A stretch of 64,000 nt of DNA from Brevundimonas naejangsanensis DSM 23858 (GCF_000421705.1 NZ_ATXN01000002.1:62001-126000); one strand, 5' to 3'. Positions 39,168 through 47,920 are shown, numbered from the stretch's first letter. The notes: generated from the sequence alone by a model not told the origin. Made by a program: numbers and translations.

Positions 39168-39971
39168 TCAGTTATCGGCTTTCCCGCCCTCATTGGCGGC
39201 GGGGGGTTTTCTGCGGTGGGTCTTGACGTGATATTGAAAGCGGTCAGAGCGATAGTGGGAGTGGATGAGCTGCACCGGCCGTCCGTTCACGTCGCGCATG
39301 ACACGCTCGACCTTCAGCAGCGGCGCGCCCAGAGCCACGCCCAGAGCGGAAGCCACCTGCGGCTCAGCAGCAACCGCCGTAATCGACTGCTCCGCATCAA
39401 ACACCGCCGCCCCGCTGCGTTCCAGCAGAACCAGCAGAGAGGTCGTGGCCATGTCCCTGACCGAAAAACGGTCGGCGATCTCGCCGGGAATGTGCGTCAC
39501 CAGGTGCGAGAAAGGCTCTCCCTGCAGCTTGCGACGCCGCACGGCGCGCTGCAGTCGCGTCCCGACAGGCACCTCCAGGGCGTCCGCCGTCAGGGCGTCG
39601 GCGGGCATGTCGGTGACGTCCAGCACCTCGATCTCCGTCTCCAGTCCCATGATCCGCAGGCTTTCCAGCAGATTGTCGAACGAGCCCTTCACCACCGGCA
39701 CGGCTGCAGCGTTGGTGACGATGGTGCCCCGGCCGCGATGGCGGTTCAGCAGGCCATCGGCGGCCAGTTCGTTCAGGGCGCGCTTCACCGTGATCCGAGA
39801 CACGTTGAAAATCTTGGCCATGTGCTGCTCGCCAGGCAGCAGGGCGTTGGCGGGAATGGCGCCCGACCGGATCTGCTCGCGCAGCACCAGATAGATCTGG
39901 TGATACAGCGGGGTCGGCAGGCTCTCATCCAACTGGGGCGTAGAGGGGAAGGGCCAGGCGTCGCCGGTCAT
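39168..39971 (-). CDS. GntR family regulator, HutC subfamily (UTRA domain)
   Basis: Regulator of 267 aa. The winged helix is at about residues 20-90 (LLPGEQHMAKIFNVSRITVK, LAADGLLNRHRGRGTIV), followed by a UTRA ligand-binding domain (residues 105-255, ending DVNGRPVQLIHSHYRSDRF). It sits between ALDH and the nitrilase-like/MFS pair, whose promoters share an AT-rich TGATATA motif, so it is a candidate regulator of both. The ligand is unknown. Confidence 0.9.
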   Translation of the reverse strand: MTGDAWPFPSTPQLDESLPTPLYHQIYLVLREQIRSGAIPANALLPGEQHMAKIFNVSRITVKRALNELAADGLLNRHRGRGTIVTNAAAVPVVKGSFDNLLESLRIMGLETEIEVLDVTDMPADALTADALEVPVGTRLQRAVRRRKLQGEPFSHLVTHIPGEIADRFSVRDMATTSLLVLLERSGAAVFDAEQSITAVAAEPQVASALGVALGAPLLKVERVMRDVNGRPVQLIHSHYRSDRFQYHVKTHRRKPPAANEGGKADN

Positions 39972-40020
39972 CGTGAAGCTTTCTTGCGGTTGAAAGGATC
40001 ATGGCGTCGCATGACGCGCC

Positions 40021-40041
40021 TTTAATTATATCAATATGACA
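40021..40041. promoter_or_regulatory. AT-rich promoter element upstream of nitrilase-like gene
   Basis: Minus-strand TGATATA-ATT-AAA at 40033-40021, followed by ATATGACA (40034-40041). It shares TATA-N2-AATATG-N-CA with the element before ALDH, in the spacer between the HutC-type regulator and the nitrilase-like gene. Confidence 0.45.
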
Positions 40042-40059
40042 GATTGGTCTGAAACTTCT

Positions 40060-41106
40060 ATGTCAATTCCCGAACCCTACATCGCCCTGGCCCTACAGAC
40101 GGTCTGCGACGCCGTGAACGCGGATCAGACGGTCGAGACAGCGCGCGAACGCATGGCCCGCTCTCTGGAGCGCATCCGGATGCAGATTCTGGGCTCCAAA
40201 CGGTTCATCGGCGCCGATGTGCGGCTCGTGGTTCTGCCGGAATATTTTCTGACGGGTTTCCCGATGGGCGAGCCGGCGGCGCTCTGGGCGAAAAAGGCGG
40301 CGCTGGAAATCGACGGCCCCGAGTATCAGGCCCTGGGCCGGATCGCGGCGGAGGCCGACGTCTTCATCGGCGGCAACGCCTATGAGCGCGATCCGCATTT
40401 CCCCGGCCTCTATTTCCAGACCTCGTTCGTCGTCGCGCCCTCGGGCGAAACGGTGCTGCGCAACCGGCGTCTGGTGTCGATGTTCGCGCCCAGCCCCTAT
40501 GACGTCTACGACCGCTATGTGGAGGTCTACGGCAAGGACGCCCTCTTCCCGGTCGTCGATACCGAGATCGGGCGGCTGGCGGCCATTTCGTCGGAAGAGA
40601 TTCTCTACCCCGAAATCGCGCGCGCTCTGGCTCTTCGCGGGGCCGAGGTGATCATTCATCCGACCAGCGAGGCGGCTTCGCCGATACCCAGCCCCAAGAA
40701 CATCGCCAAACAGGCGCGGGCGATCGAAAATCTGGCCTATGTGGTGTCGGCCAACAGCGCCGGCATCGACGGCATTTCCATCCCGCGCGCCTCGACCGAC
40801 GGCAGTTCCAAGGTCATCGACTATCGCGGTCTGGTGCTGGCCGAGGCGGGCTATGGCGAGAGCATGACGGGCTACGCCGAAATCGATATCGCAGGGCTGC
40901 GCCGTTACCGTCGTCGTCCCGGCATGGCGAACATCCTGTCGCGTCAGCCGATGGAATTATGGCGAGAGGCCTATGAAGGCTTCGACATTCAGCCGCGCAA
41001 CAGCCTGCTGGACGATGGAGGCGCGCCGATCACGCCGACGCCTCCATTCTACGCCGAGCGTCAACGCAAGGTGATCCAGAAACTTGTCGACAAGGGCGCC
41101 GTCTAG
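40060..41106 (+). CDS. Nitrilase-superfamily protein lacking the usual nucleophile
   Basis: Carbon-nitrogen hydrolase fold, 348 aa. The first catalytic Glu61 is present in VVLPEYFLTG. At the segment that normally carries the nucleophile Cys (C six residues before PE) this protein reads ISSEEILYPEIARAL, giving Ser178. The usual catalytic Lys region reads LRNRRLVSMF, with Arg. The fold is therefore clear but classical amidase/nitrilase chemistry is doubtful. The ATG at 40036 lies in the AT-rich promoter element, so I prefer 40060. An MFS transporter gene follows. Confidence 0.85.
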   Translation: MSIPEPYIALALQTVCDAVNADQTVETARERMARSLERIRMQILGSKRFIGADVRLVVLPEYFLTGFPMGEPAALWAKKAALEIDGPEYQALGRIAAEADVFIGGNAYERDPHFPGLYFQTSFVVAPSGETVLRNRRLVSMFAPSPYDVYDRYVEVYGKDALFPVVDTEIGRLAAISSEEILYPEIARALALRGAEVIIHPTSEAASPIPSPKNIAKQARAIENLAYVVSANSAGIDGISIPRASTDGSSKVIDYRGLVLAEAGYGESMTGYAEIDIAGLRRYRRRPGMANILSRQPMELWREAYEGFDIQPRNSLLDDGGAPITPTPPFYAERQRKVIQKLVDKGAV

Positions 41107-41158
41107 AAGCGTCCGTCGAACAAAGCAGAAGCCGAAAGAAAAACAGGGAAGAGGCGAA

Positions 41159-42412
41159 ATGAACGAGAAGGCGAGCGGATACGGCGAATTCCGCCAGGGG
41201 TGGCCAGTAGTGGTCGCCGCCATGCTGGGGATCGGATTGGGGCTGTCGCCCGTCCCCCTTTATACGACCGGCGCGCTGGCGCCCCACCTGGCCCAGGCCT
41301 TTGGCTGGGGCTTCGGACAGATCATGGCCGGGCTGACGGTCATGACCTTGACGGTATTGCTGGCGGCGCCTGTGGTCGGGATGCTGGCGGACCGGTTCGG
41401 CGTTCGACTGGTGGCGCTGATCTCGGTCGTGCTGTTCGGCTTCAGCTTCATGGGTTTCGCCCTGTCGAACGGCTCGCTGGTCCTCTACTACGCCACCTGG
41501 GCCGTCATGGCCGTGGCGGGGGCGGGGACGCTGCCCATCACCTGGACGCGGGCCGTCAATAACTGGTTCGAGGCGCGCAAGGGCCTGGCCCTGGGCGTGG
41601 CGTTGTTGGGAACCGGCCTGTTCGGCTTCCTGGTCAAGCCGCTGACGGCCTGGCTGGTGGCTGAGTTCGGTTGGCGCGGCGCCTATGTGGCGATCGGCGC
41701 GCTGCCTCTGATCCTGGCGCTGCCGATCGGTTATTTCTGGTTCAAGGACAAGGGCGCCGCCGCCGGTGAAAGCGTCGCCGAGCGGCGCGCACGTCAGGCG
41801 GCCTTGTCCGAGAGCACGCCGGGGCTGACGTTCGGCCAGACCCTGCGTGAATGGCGCTTCTGGCTGCTGGGCGCAGCCTTCCTGCTGGTCAGCTTCGCCG
41901 TCGGCGGCTCGATCCCGAACATGGAGAAAATCCTGGGGCAGGCCGGTTTCGGCGCCTCGGACATCGTCTGGCTGGCCTCGCTGATCGGGCTGTCGGTGAT
42001 CATAGGGCGTATCCTGGGCGGCTGGCTGATCGACCGCTTCTGGGCGCCGGGCGTGGCCTTTATCTTCCTGGCTATTCCCGCCCTGGCCTATTGGCACCTG
42101 GCGGCGGGCGGAACGGATGTGACGGTGACGGCGCTGTCGATCTTCGTCATCGGTTTTGCGGCGGGTCTGGAATACGACCTGATGGCTTTCCTGGTCGCGC
42201 GCTACTTCGGAATGAAGGGCTATGGCGGCATCTATGGCGCCCTCTATGGCTTCTTCGCCCTGGGCGCCGGGTTCGGGCCGGTGGTGTTCGGCGCAGGCTT
42301 CGACAAGAGCGGTTCCTATGCAAGGCCTCTACACGTCTCGGCGGTGCTGCTGCTGATCTCGGCGGTGCTGCTGCTGCTGATGGGGCGTTATCGTCGGTTC
42401 GATCAGACCTGA
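41159..42412 (+). CDS. MFS transporter
   Basis: Major facilitator with twelve predicted helices, 417 aa. Typical motifs are GMLADRFGVRLVA in the loop between helices 2 and 3 and RAVNNWFEARKGLALGVALLG around helix 5. It resembles oxalate/formate- and monocarboxylate-type antiporters. GGGAAGAGG precedes the ATG at 41159; the frame extends upstream but into the nitrilase gene. Likely co-transcribed with that gene and may carry an organic acid. Its last 10 nt overlap the stop of the convergent VOC gene. Confidence 0.88.
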   Translation: MNEKASGYGEFRQGWPVVVAAMLGIGLGLSPVPLYTTGALAPHLAQAFGWGFGQIMAGLTVMTLTVLLAAPVVGMLADRFGVRLVALISVVLFGFSFMGFALSNGSLVLYYATWAVMAVAGAGTLPITWTRAVNNWFEARKGLALGVALLGTGLFGFLVKPLTAWLVAEFGWRGAYVAIGALPLILALPIGYFWFKDKGAAAGESVAERRARQAALSESTPGLTFGQTLREWRFWLLGAAFLLVSFAVGGSIPNMEKILGQAGFGASDIVWLASLIGLSVIIGRILGGWLIDRFWAPGVAFIFLAIPALAYWHLAAGGTDVTVTALSIFVIGFAAGLEYDLMAFLVARYFGMKGYGGIYGALYGFFALGAGFGPVVFGAGFDKSGSYARPLHVSAVLLLISAVLLLLMGRYRRFDQT

Positions 42413-43290
42413 ACCAGCTCGATCAGGGTTTCGTCGGGGCCGATCACGGTCCCGACAGCCTTGCCTTCGTAGATCGCGCCTTCACGCACGCTCGGGGCGC
42501 AGAACCACGGCGCACCCACGGCCTTCAGGTCGGGATGGACGAAGGTGGTCATGGCCACGCCGGGAAACAGCTTGCCCTGGCCACGCGGCCGCTGAACGGC
42601 GGCTTCCGGGTATTGATCCAACTCCAGGAAGCCGTCGCTGTCATGCAGGGCCATAGCGATGGGGTGCTTGCGCTCGACAGGCAGGTCAAAAGCCTTGGCC
42701 AGCATGGTGTAGGTGATCGTCATCGTGGGCGTCGTCTTCGCGCCAAGGACGGCTTCGATCCAGCTCTTGGAGGCTTCCAGGTCCGAGCAGGCCAGGACCA
42801 TGATAAAGATCCGGTCGATCAGGCTGCGCGCACGCGGCAGGCGCATCCCCGGCGGGTCGTCCTCGATCTGCGTCAGATAGACGATCTCGCCATCCGGGCC
42901 GCGCACCTGCATGGCGTGGATCATGGGCATGCCGTCCAGACGGCGCGGCGGCCCGATCACTTCGAACGGACAGCCCGGCTGCTGCATCCGGTCATGCACG
43001 GCAAGAACGTCTGAGACGCAGATCTCGGTCGCCGCCCAGCCGAAGGATCGCAAGGGGCGATAGGACTGCGGCGCCTCTCCTTTGACGAAACGCAGGAAAA
43101 GCGGCGCGCCCGATTCCGGCCTGCAGACGACCTGAGGTTTTCCTTCGACAGCGGGCGCGCCCCAGCTGGCGGCCAGAGGAGCCTCGATGAAGCTGGTCTC
43201 TACCGTTTCATAACCCAGCCATTCGCCATAGCGGCGGGCGGCGCCCTGAGGGTCGGGCGTCGTCAGGGTCGCCGCGCGTAGCATCTGCAT
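42403..43290 (-). CDS. VOC-family (glyoxalase/bleomycin resistance-like) protein
   Basis: A 295-aa protein with two betaalphabetabetabeta-type modules. The N-terminal half opens with LRAATLTTPDPQGAARRYGE, and the C-terminal half contains IMVLACSDLEASKSWIEAVLG, the usual first strand and helix of a VOC module. The starting ATG at 43290 shares one base with the preceding stop (TGATG); an in-frame upstream codon would overlap the neighbour. No metal triad is assigned. It is co-transcribed with a small helical protein and a methyltransferase. Confidence 0.8.
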   Translation of the reverse strand: MQMLRAATLTTPDPQGAARRYGEWLGYETVETSFIEAPLAASWGAPAVEGKPQVVCRPESGAPLFLRFVKGEAPQSYRPLRSFGWAATEICVSDVLAVHDRMQQPGCPFEVIGPPRRLDGMPMIHAMQVRGPDGEIVYLTQIEDDPPGMRLPRARSLIDRIFIMVLACSDLEASKSWIEAVLGAKTTPTMTITYTMLAKAFDLPVERKHPIAMALHDSDGFLELDQYPEAAVQRPRGQGKLFPGVAMTTFVHPDLKAVGAPWFCAPSVREGAIYEGKAVGTVIGPDETLIELVQV

Positions 43291-43655
43291 CAGGCGTCTT
43301 CCGAAAGCTCTGCGGCCACTTCCTCGGATCGGATGTCGCCCCTGGCGTCGGCCTTGATGGCCTCGCCTTCCTGTTGGACGTTGCGCAGGACGCGCACCAG
43401 GTATTCCTGCATCCACAGGCCTCGTTCGGCGGCCTGATCGGCGTCCGGACGGAAGGCGTTGATTTCGTCGCGCGTCATCACGCCCTTGGCTTCCAGTATC
43501 CGCTCCAGGGTGTCCATGCGCTGGCGGGCGACGGCCAGTTCCTGCACCGCAGCCATGGCGATGCCCAGAACCCGCTCGACCTCTTGTTCCATGAAGTAGG
43601 GGCGTTTGCCTGCGGGCTTGGCCGAGGCGACATCAAGAGCGAGGGGCAGGCTCAT
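43290..43655 (-). CDS. Small helical protein of unknown function
   Basis: A 121-aa, largely alpha-helical protein. A short N-terminal strand is followed by KRPYFMEQEVERVLGIAM and a heptad-like ARQRMDTLERILEAKG stretch, with an acidic C-terminus. No family is recognised. It overlaps the methyltransferase stop by 4 nt and the VOC start by 1 nt, so the three are translated together. It could be a small subunit or a partner of either neighbour. Confidence 0.75.
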   Translation of the reverse strand: MSLPLALDVASAKPAGKRPYFMEQEVERVLGIAMAAVQELAVARQRMDTLERILEAKGVMTRDEINAFRPDADQAAERGLWMQEYLVRVLRNVQQEGEAIKADARGDIRSEEVAAELSEDA

Positions 43656-44878
43656 TTGCGGGCTCCGATGACGTGCCAGGCGGCCTTGCGGCCGAAATCT
43701 TCGCTATCGTCGTCTGCGGCGTCGGGGAACAACTCCCGGTCGACCACGGCGGTCACGCCGACATGCAGCAGGCGATCGCGCGCAAAGCCCGCCTCGACCA
43801 GCCAGCCGTCCAGATCGATCTCGTGCAGCGTGCTCCAGAAGGGCTCGTTGTTGTAGAAACAGTCCCAGTCGCGCATCGCCTGTTCGAACAGCGACATATC
43901 CGGCGTGTACTGCGGCTGTTCGACGTGCAGGACGAAGCCGTCGGGCGCCAGGACGCGATGGCTTTCGGCGAAGATCGCCTTCATCGAGGCGTAGGACAGT
44001 TCGTGCAGGAACATGGTCGTCTGCACCCAGTCGAAATGGCCGTCCGCCCAACGCGACAGATCCGAACCGTCAGCCTGAACGAAGGTGATGTTCTCGACGC
44101 CCAGCGACTTGGCCCGCGCCAGCCCATAGCGCAGCATGGGGGCGCCCACGTCGATGGCGATCACTTCCGCCTCGGGGAAGGCCTGGGCGATCGGCACGAT
44201 GTTGTGCCCCAGGGTGCAGCCGATATCGAGGATGCGGCGCGGCTGGAAATCGGGATGGGTCTTCTTCATCCAGGCGGCCACGGCCTGACCGCCGCCGTCC
44301 AGATAGCGGCCCAGCATGCCGCCGGTGGTGGCGAAGATCCCGTGATCATAGCTGGCGGCGACGCTGACATCGCCCTCGAACAGTTCCGAATGATAGCTGC
44401 CGGGCATGCAGTGGTGATCGACCGCTGAAACATAGCGCGGGATCGGCAGGTCGGGGTTCAGTTGCAGCCGAGGGTCGCCTTCGGTCAGGTCACGGACCTT
44501 GGCGGCCAGGCTTTCGGCCTGACGCACGGCAGTCCAGCGACCAGCCTGCTGGCGCTGCTCCATCGTCAGGCGACGAAGGGCGGACCAGGTCTGGAACATG
44601 GGATCGGCGGTCAGCGCCTTGCGGACATCATGGCGCGACTTCGGTTGTCCGGATGTCTTGACCAGATTCGGCTCTACACGCTGCTCCCACGCCGTCTTCA
44701 CGAACGGCATCACGCGGGTCGACAGGTGCCGATTCATCTGCGCCAGAAAGTTCAGCCGCGCGACCTCGTCGTGGTCCGTTTCCGGAAAGACGGCGTGGCG
44801 TCCGACGGCCTGATAGTCCGGCGGCCCGTCATAGGTCTGGGCCGGACCGGCGTTGGCGATGGAGGGGGAGGCGGTCAT
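43652..44878 (-). CDS. Class I SAM-dependent methyltransferase
   Basis: A 408-aa protein with an N-terminal helical domain of about 180 residues and a Rossmann methyltransferase domain (motif I ILDIGCTLGHN near residue 215, then AIDVGAPML and FVQADGSDLSR). The N-terminal extension is not from a family I can name. The ATG at 44878 has CGAGG upstream; a start at 44905 is also open. It heads the minus-strand methyltransferase-small protein-VOC unit. Substrate unknown, so the methyl group could be added to a metabolite of the cluster. Confidence 0.87.
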   Translation of the reverse strand: MTASPSIANAGPAQTYDGPPDYQAVGRHAVFPETDHDEVARLNFLAQMNRHLSTRVMPFVKTAWEQRVEPNLVKTSGQPKSRHDVRKALTADPMFQTWSALRRLTMEQRQQAGRWTAVRQAESLAAKVRDLTEGDPRLQLNPDLPIPRYVSAVDHHCMPGSYHSELFEGDVSVAASYDHGIFATTGGMLGRYLDGGGQAVAAWMKKTHPDFQPRRILDIGCTLGHNIVPIAQAFPEAEVIAIDVGAPMLRYGLARAKSLGVENITFVQADGSDLSRWADGHFDWVQTTMFLHELSYASMKAIFAESHRVLAPDGFVLHVEQPQYTPDMSLFEQAMRDWDCFYNNEPFWSTLHEIDLDGWLVEAGFARDRLLHVGVTAVVDRELFPDAADDDSEDFGRKAAWHVIGARK

Positions 44879-44919
44879 GCAAACCTCGCTTCCGGGCTTT
44901 CCCAAGCAAATGGTCTATG

Positions 44920-44937
44920 TTTATATCTTTATCTGAC
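44920..44937. promoter_or_regulatory. AT-rich element between the methyltransferase and HapK-like operons
   Basis: TATATCTTTAT, identical over 11 bp with the element upstream of the crotonase/DUF3598 pair; minus strand TCAGATA-AAG-ATA at 44936-44924. It lies in the 99-bp divergent spacer and could control both operons. Confidence 0.5.
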
Positions 44938-44977
44938 GCGGCGGCGCAAGGCTGCCGCCTGATAGGGGAGGACGTAG

Positions 44978-45289
44978 ATGGCCGGCACCCGGATCATCGC
45001 CTATTTCAATCTGAAGCCTGGGGTGTCGGTCGCCGACTATGAAGCCTGGGCGCGATCGACGGACATTCCGACCGTGACGGGCCTTCCGTCCATCGAGCGA
45101 TTCGAGGTGTTTCGCTCTACCGCCGTTCTCGGTTCGGATGCGCCGCCGCCCTATGCCTATTTCGAGATCATCGACGTGGCGGACATGGAGGCGTTCGGCC
45201 AGGACGTGGCCACGCCCCTGATGCAGAAGATCGCCGGCGACTTCCAGGGCATGGCCGATGTCGTCTTTGTTCTGACCGAGCGGCTCTGA
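44978..45289 (+). CDS. HapK/RedY-like dimeric alpha-beta barrel protein
   Basis: A 103-aa small protein with the ferredoxin-like alpha+beta pattern: RIIAYFNLKPGVSVADYEAW, a central RFEVFRST strand, and the YAYFEIIDVADMEAFG segment. This resembles the HapK/RedY group known beside prodigiosin-type biosynthesis genes; EthD-like proteins are an alternative. It may act as a small oxidoreductase or cyclase helper. It starts a plus-strand operon; the SDR start overlaps its stop by 1 nt. Confidence 0.7.
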   Translation: MAGTRIIAYFNLKPGVSVADYEAWARSTDIPTVTGLPSIERFEVFRSTAVLGSDAPPPYAYFEIIDVADMEAFGQDVATPLMQKIAGDFQGMADVVFVLTERL

Positions 45290-46125
45290 TGGGTCGCTTT
45301 ACCGGCAAGGTTGCGGTCGTCACCGGATCGGGCCGCCGTCACGGTCTGGGTGAGGCCATCGCCGTCCGCCTGGCGTCAGAGGGGGCGGCGGTGGTGATTT
45401 CCGATATCGGCGCCTCGCGCGACGCCGCGACGCCCGGCGCCATGATCGGCGCCACCGAGGAGATGGAGGCCATCGCCGCTGATTTGCGCGCGTTGGGCGG
45501 GGCGGCCTCGACCTTCGCCTGCGACGTGCGTGATCCGGTTCAGGTTCAGGCCCTGGCCGACCATGCGGTCTCGGCGCACGGCGGCCTGGATATCTGGGTC
45601 AATAACGCAGGCATCGGCTACATCATGAAGCCCTTGCTTGAGGTGACGCCAGACGACTGGAGCGCTGTCATCGGCGTCAATCTGACCGGCGCCTTCTTCG
45701 GCCTTCAGGCGGCCGCCCGCGTGATGGCGGCGCAGAAAAAAGGCGGCCGCATCGTCAACATCGCCAGTCAGGCCGCCAAGTCCGGCTTTCCTCATGCTCA
45801 GGCCTATACAGCGTCAAAGCATGGCCTTGTCGGCCTTGTGCGCTCGGCCGCCATCGAACTGGGCCCGCTTGGGATCACCGTCAACAACGTCTGCCCGAAC
45901 CACGTCACGACGGGGCTGGGCGCGTGGCAGAACGAGTATTTCGCCAAGGTTACCGGGGCGGATTCGGTCGAGGACTATCTGCAGAAGATGGCCGCGCGCA
46001 TCCCGATGCAGCGCCCCGGCCTGACCCAGGACACCGCCAACGCCGTCGCCTTCCTCTGCTCTGAGGAGGCCGCCTACATCACCGCCGAGAGCCTCAACGT
46101 CTCGGGCGGAGAGGAGCCGCATTAA
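45289..46125 (+). CDS. SDR family oxidoreductase
   Basis: A 278-aa classical SDR. The nucleotide loop is VTGSGRRHGLGEAIA, slightly longer than usual. NNAGIGYIMKP and the Ser-Tyr-Lys set (NIASQAAKSGFPH, AYTASKHGLV) are intact. A 20-residue insert follows SDIGASRDAATPG. Its substrate is unknown. It overlaps the HapK-like stop and the deacetylase-fold start (TAATG), so the three genes are translationally coupled. Confidence 0.9.
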   Translation: MGRFTGKVAVVTGSGRRHGLGEAIAVRLASEGAAVVISDIGASRDAATPGAMIGATEEMEAIAADLRALGGAASTFACDVRDPVQVQALADHAVSAHGGLDIWVNNAGIGYIMKPLLEVTPDDWSAVIGVNLTGAFFGLQAAARVMAAQKKGGRIVNIASQAAKSGFPHAQAYTASKHGLVGLVRSAAIELGPLGITVNNVCPNHVTTGLGAWQNEYFAKVTGADSVEDYLQKMAARIPMQRPGLTQDTANAVAFLCSEEAAYITAESLNVSGGEEPH

Positions 46126-47036
46126 TGAACCGCCCGCCCGCCACGCCCGCCCTCGCGCCGGAAGGTTTCACCTGGCCGAACGGCGCCAAGCTGGCCCTGT
46201 CCATCGTCGTCAATGTCGAGGAAGGCGCCGAGCAGAACATCCTTGACGGCGACCGGGGGCCGGAGCCCGTCGATGAACTGTCGGCCTCGCCCAAGCGGGC
46301 GATGCGCGTCCACGGCAATGAGAGCAACTACCAGTACGGCATCCGCGCCGGGGCGCCGCGGGTGCTGCGTGAACTGGACCGTGCGGGGGTCAAGGCGACC
46401 TGGACCGCAGCGGCCCTGGCGCTGGAACGCGCGCCCTGGCTGGCCGAGGCCATTGTCGCGCGCGGCGACGAGGTCTGCTGCCACGGCTGGCGTTGGGCGC
46501 ACCAGTACTGGATGAAGGAAGAGGCCGAGCGCGACTATATCCGCAAGGGCCGCGACTCGCTGGTGCAGACGACCGGCAAGCGTCCGTCAGGCTGGCTGTC
46601 GCGCTATCTCCATACCGACATCACGCGGCGCCTGCTGGTGGAGGAGGGGTTCGCCTATCATATGGACGACTATTCCGACGACTTCCCCTATTGGGATCTG
46701 GTTGAGATGGCGGACGGGTCGAAGTCGCCGATGGTTGTGCTGCCCTACGCCATCGATTCCAACGACATGAAGTTCTGGCTGGCGCCGTCGCTGACGCCCC
46801 AGAATTGGACGGCCTACGCCATCGACACTTTCGACCAGTTGTACGACGAAGCGAATGAGTTGGGGGCTCGGTACATGAGCCTGGGCCTGCATCTGCGGAT
46901 CATCGGCCGTCCCGGTCGGATCGGCGCCTTCAAGGCTTTTCTGGATCATGTGAAAACCCGGTCGGATGTCTGGATCGCCTCGCGCGAAGAGATCGCCGCC
47001 GCCTTCGCCGCCGCTGTTCCGCCGCCGTCAGTCTGA
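46125..47036 (+). CDS. Polysaccharide deacetylase-fold protein, PuuE allantoinase-like
   Basis: A 303-aa NodB-fold metal-dependent amidohydrolase. The N-terminal acidic pair VNVEEGAE is where the DD of classical deacetylases would be; this and YGIRAGAPRVLREL, EVCCHGWRWAHQ and SLGLHLRIIGRPGR are typical of PuuE-type allantoinases, which cleave a cyclic amide. The function here is open; it could open a cyclic imide or amide. No signal peptide, so it is cytoplasmic. About 70 bp separate it from the CitE gene. Confidence 0.82.
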   Translation: MNRPPATPALAPEGFTWPNGAKLALSIVVNVEEGAEQNILDGDRGPEPVDELSASPKRAMRVHGNESNYQYGIRAGAPRVLRELDRAGVKATWTAAALALERAPWLAEAIVARGDEVCCHGWRWAHQYWMKEEAERDYIRKGRDSLVQTTGKRPSGWLSRYLHTDITRRLLVEEGFAYHMDDYSDDFPYWDLVEMADGSKSPMVVLPYAIDSNDMKFWLAPSLTPQNWTAYAIDTFDQLYDEANELGARYMSLGLHLRIIGRPGRIGAFKAFLDHVKTRSDVWIASREEIAAAFAAAVPPPSV

Positions 47037-47051
47037 AGCCGTTTGAAACTG

Positions 47052-47092
47052 TTTGACCGGACAAATTCTGCCCCCTAGATTGTCCGGACAAT
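47052..47092. promoter_or_regulatory. Two candidate HutC-type GntR operators before citE-like gene
   Basis: The perfect 14-bp palindrome ATTGTCCGGACAAT (47079-47092) is preceded by the near-palindrome TTTGACCGGACAAA (47052-47065), one mismatch from symmetry. The centres are 27 bp apart. They precede the CitE-MaoC operon. A related TGTCCGGGCAA lies between the HutC-type regulator and the first MmgE gene at 52668. Confidence 0.65.
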
Positions 47093-47106
47093 TAAGTGTG
47101 AGTTCC

Positions 47107-47910
47107 ATGATCCACCGTTCTCTTCTCTTCGTTCCCGGCGCCAGACCCGAGCGGTTTGAAAAGGCGCTGGCGGCAGGCGCCGACGTAACCTGTATCGACC
47201 TGGAGGACGGCACCCCGCCACAGTCCAAGGATGAGGCGAGGGCGGCGACGGCGGCCTTTGTCGCCACGCGCCCGGCGGCGGTGCGCATCAACGGCGTGGG
47301 GACGCCTTGGTTCGAGGCGGATGTCGAGGCCTTGAAGGGCGTTTCAGGCCTGACGCTGATCATGCTGCCCAAGGCCGAAAGCGCCGATCAGGTCGCCCTA
47401 CTGTCGCAGAAGTTGGGGCCGGATCACGCTCCGCTCTGGGTCGTGATCGAGTCGGCCGAGGGCCTGAAGAACGCCTGGGACATCGCCGCCGCGCCGGGAC
47501 TTCAGGGGGTGCTGTTCGGCGGCGCCGACTATTCGGTCGATATCGGTTCGGACATGGAATGGGACGCCCTGGCCTATGCGCGGGGACGACTGGTCGCAGC
47601 CTGCGCGCGGGCGGGGGTGCAGCTTCTGGACGTGCCCTTCCTCGATGTCCGCGATCCGGACGGGCTGATCGCAGCGACGCGCCGCGTGCGGGCTATGGGC
47701 TTTACCGGCCGCGCCTGCATCCATCCTGATCAGGTCAAGGGCGTGCACGAGGCTCTGACTCCCACGCCGGCCCAGGTCGACCACGCCAACAAGGTCATCG
47801 AGATTTTTAAGGCGGCCGAGGGCGGCCCGGCCCTGCTGAACGGCAAGCTGATCGATCTTCCCATTCTGAGGGCCGCCGAGCGCGTCCTCGACACCGCAAA
47901 AAGAAGCTGA
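47107..47910 (+). CDS. CitE-family CoA ester lyase (HpcH/HpaI aldolase fold)
   Basis: A 267-aa TIM-barrel lyase of the CitE type: SLLFVPGARPERFEKAL, CIDLEDGT, PKAESADQV and GFTGRACIHPDQV. Members cleave malyl-CoA, citramalyl-CoA or related beta-hydroxyacyl-CoAs to acetyl-CoA and an oxoacid. The start at 47107 lies just after the operator palindrome. It leads CitE-MaoC-acyl-CoA dehydrogenase-CaiB-CaiB. The CitE/MaoC/acyl-CoA dehydrogenase order resembles the M. tuberculosis Rv2498c-Rv2500c itaconate/leucine locus; a shared substrate is inferred, not shown. Confidence 0.88.
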   Translation: MIHRSLLFVPGARPERFEKALAAGADVTCIDLEDGTPPQSKDEARAATAAFVATRPAAVRINGVGTPWFEADVEALKGVSGLTLIMLPKAESADQVALLSQKLGPDHAPLWVVIESAEGLKNAWDIAAAPGLQGVLFGGADYSVDIGSDMEWDALAYARGRLVAACARAGVQLLDVPFLDVRDPDGLIAATRRVRAMGFTGRACIHPDQVKGVHEALTPTPAQVDHANKVIEIFKAAEGGPALLNGKLIDLPILRAAERVLDTAKRS

Positions 47911-47920
47911 GAGTCCAATC

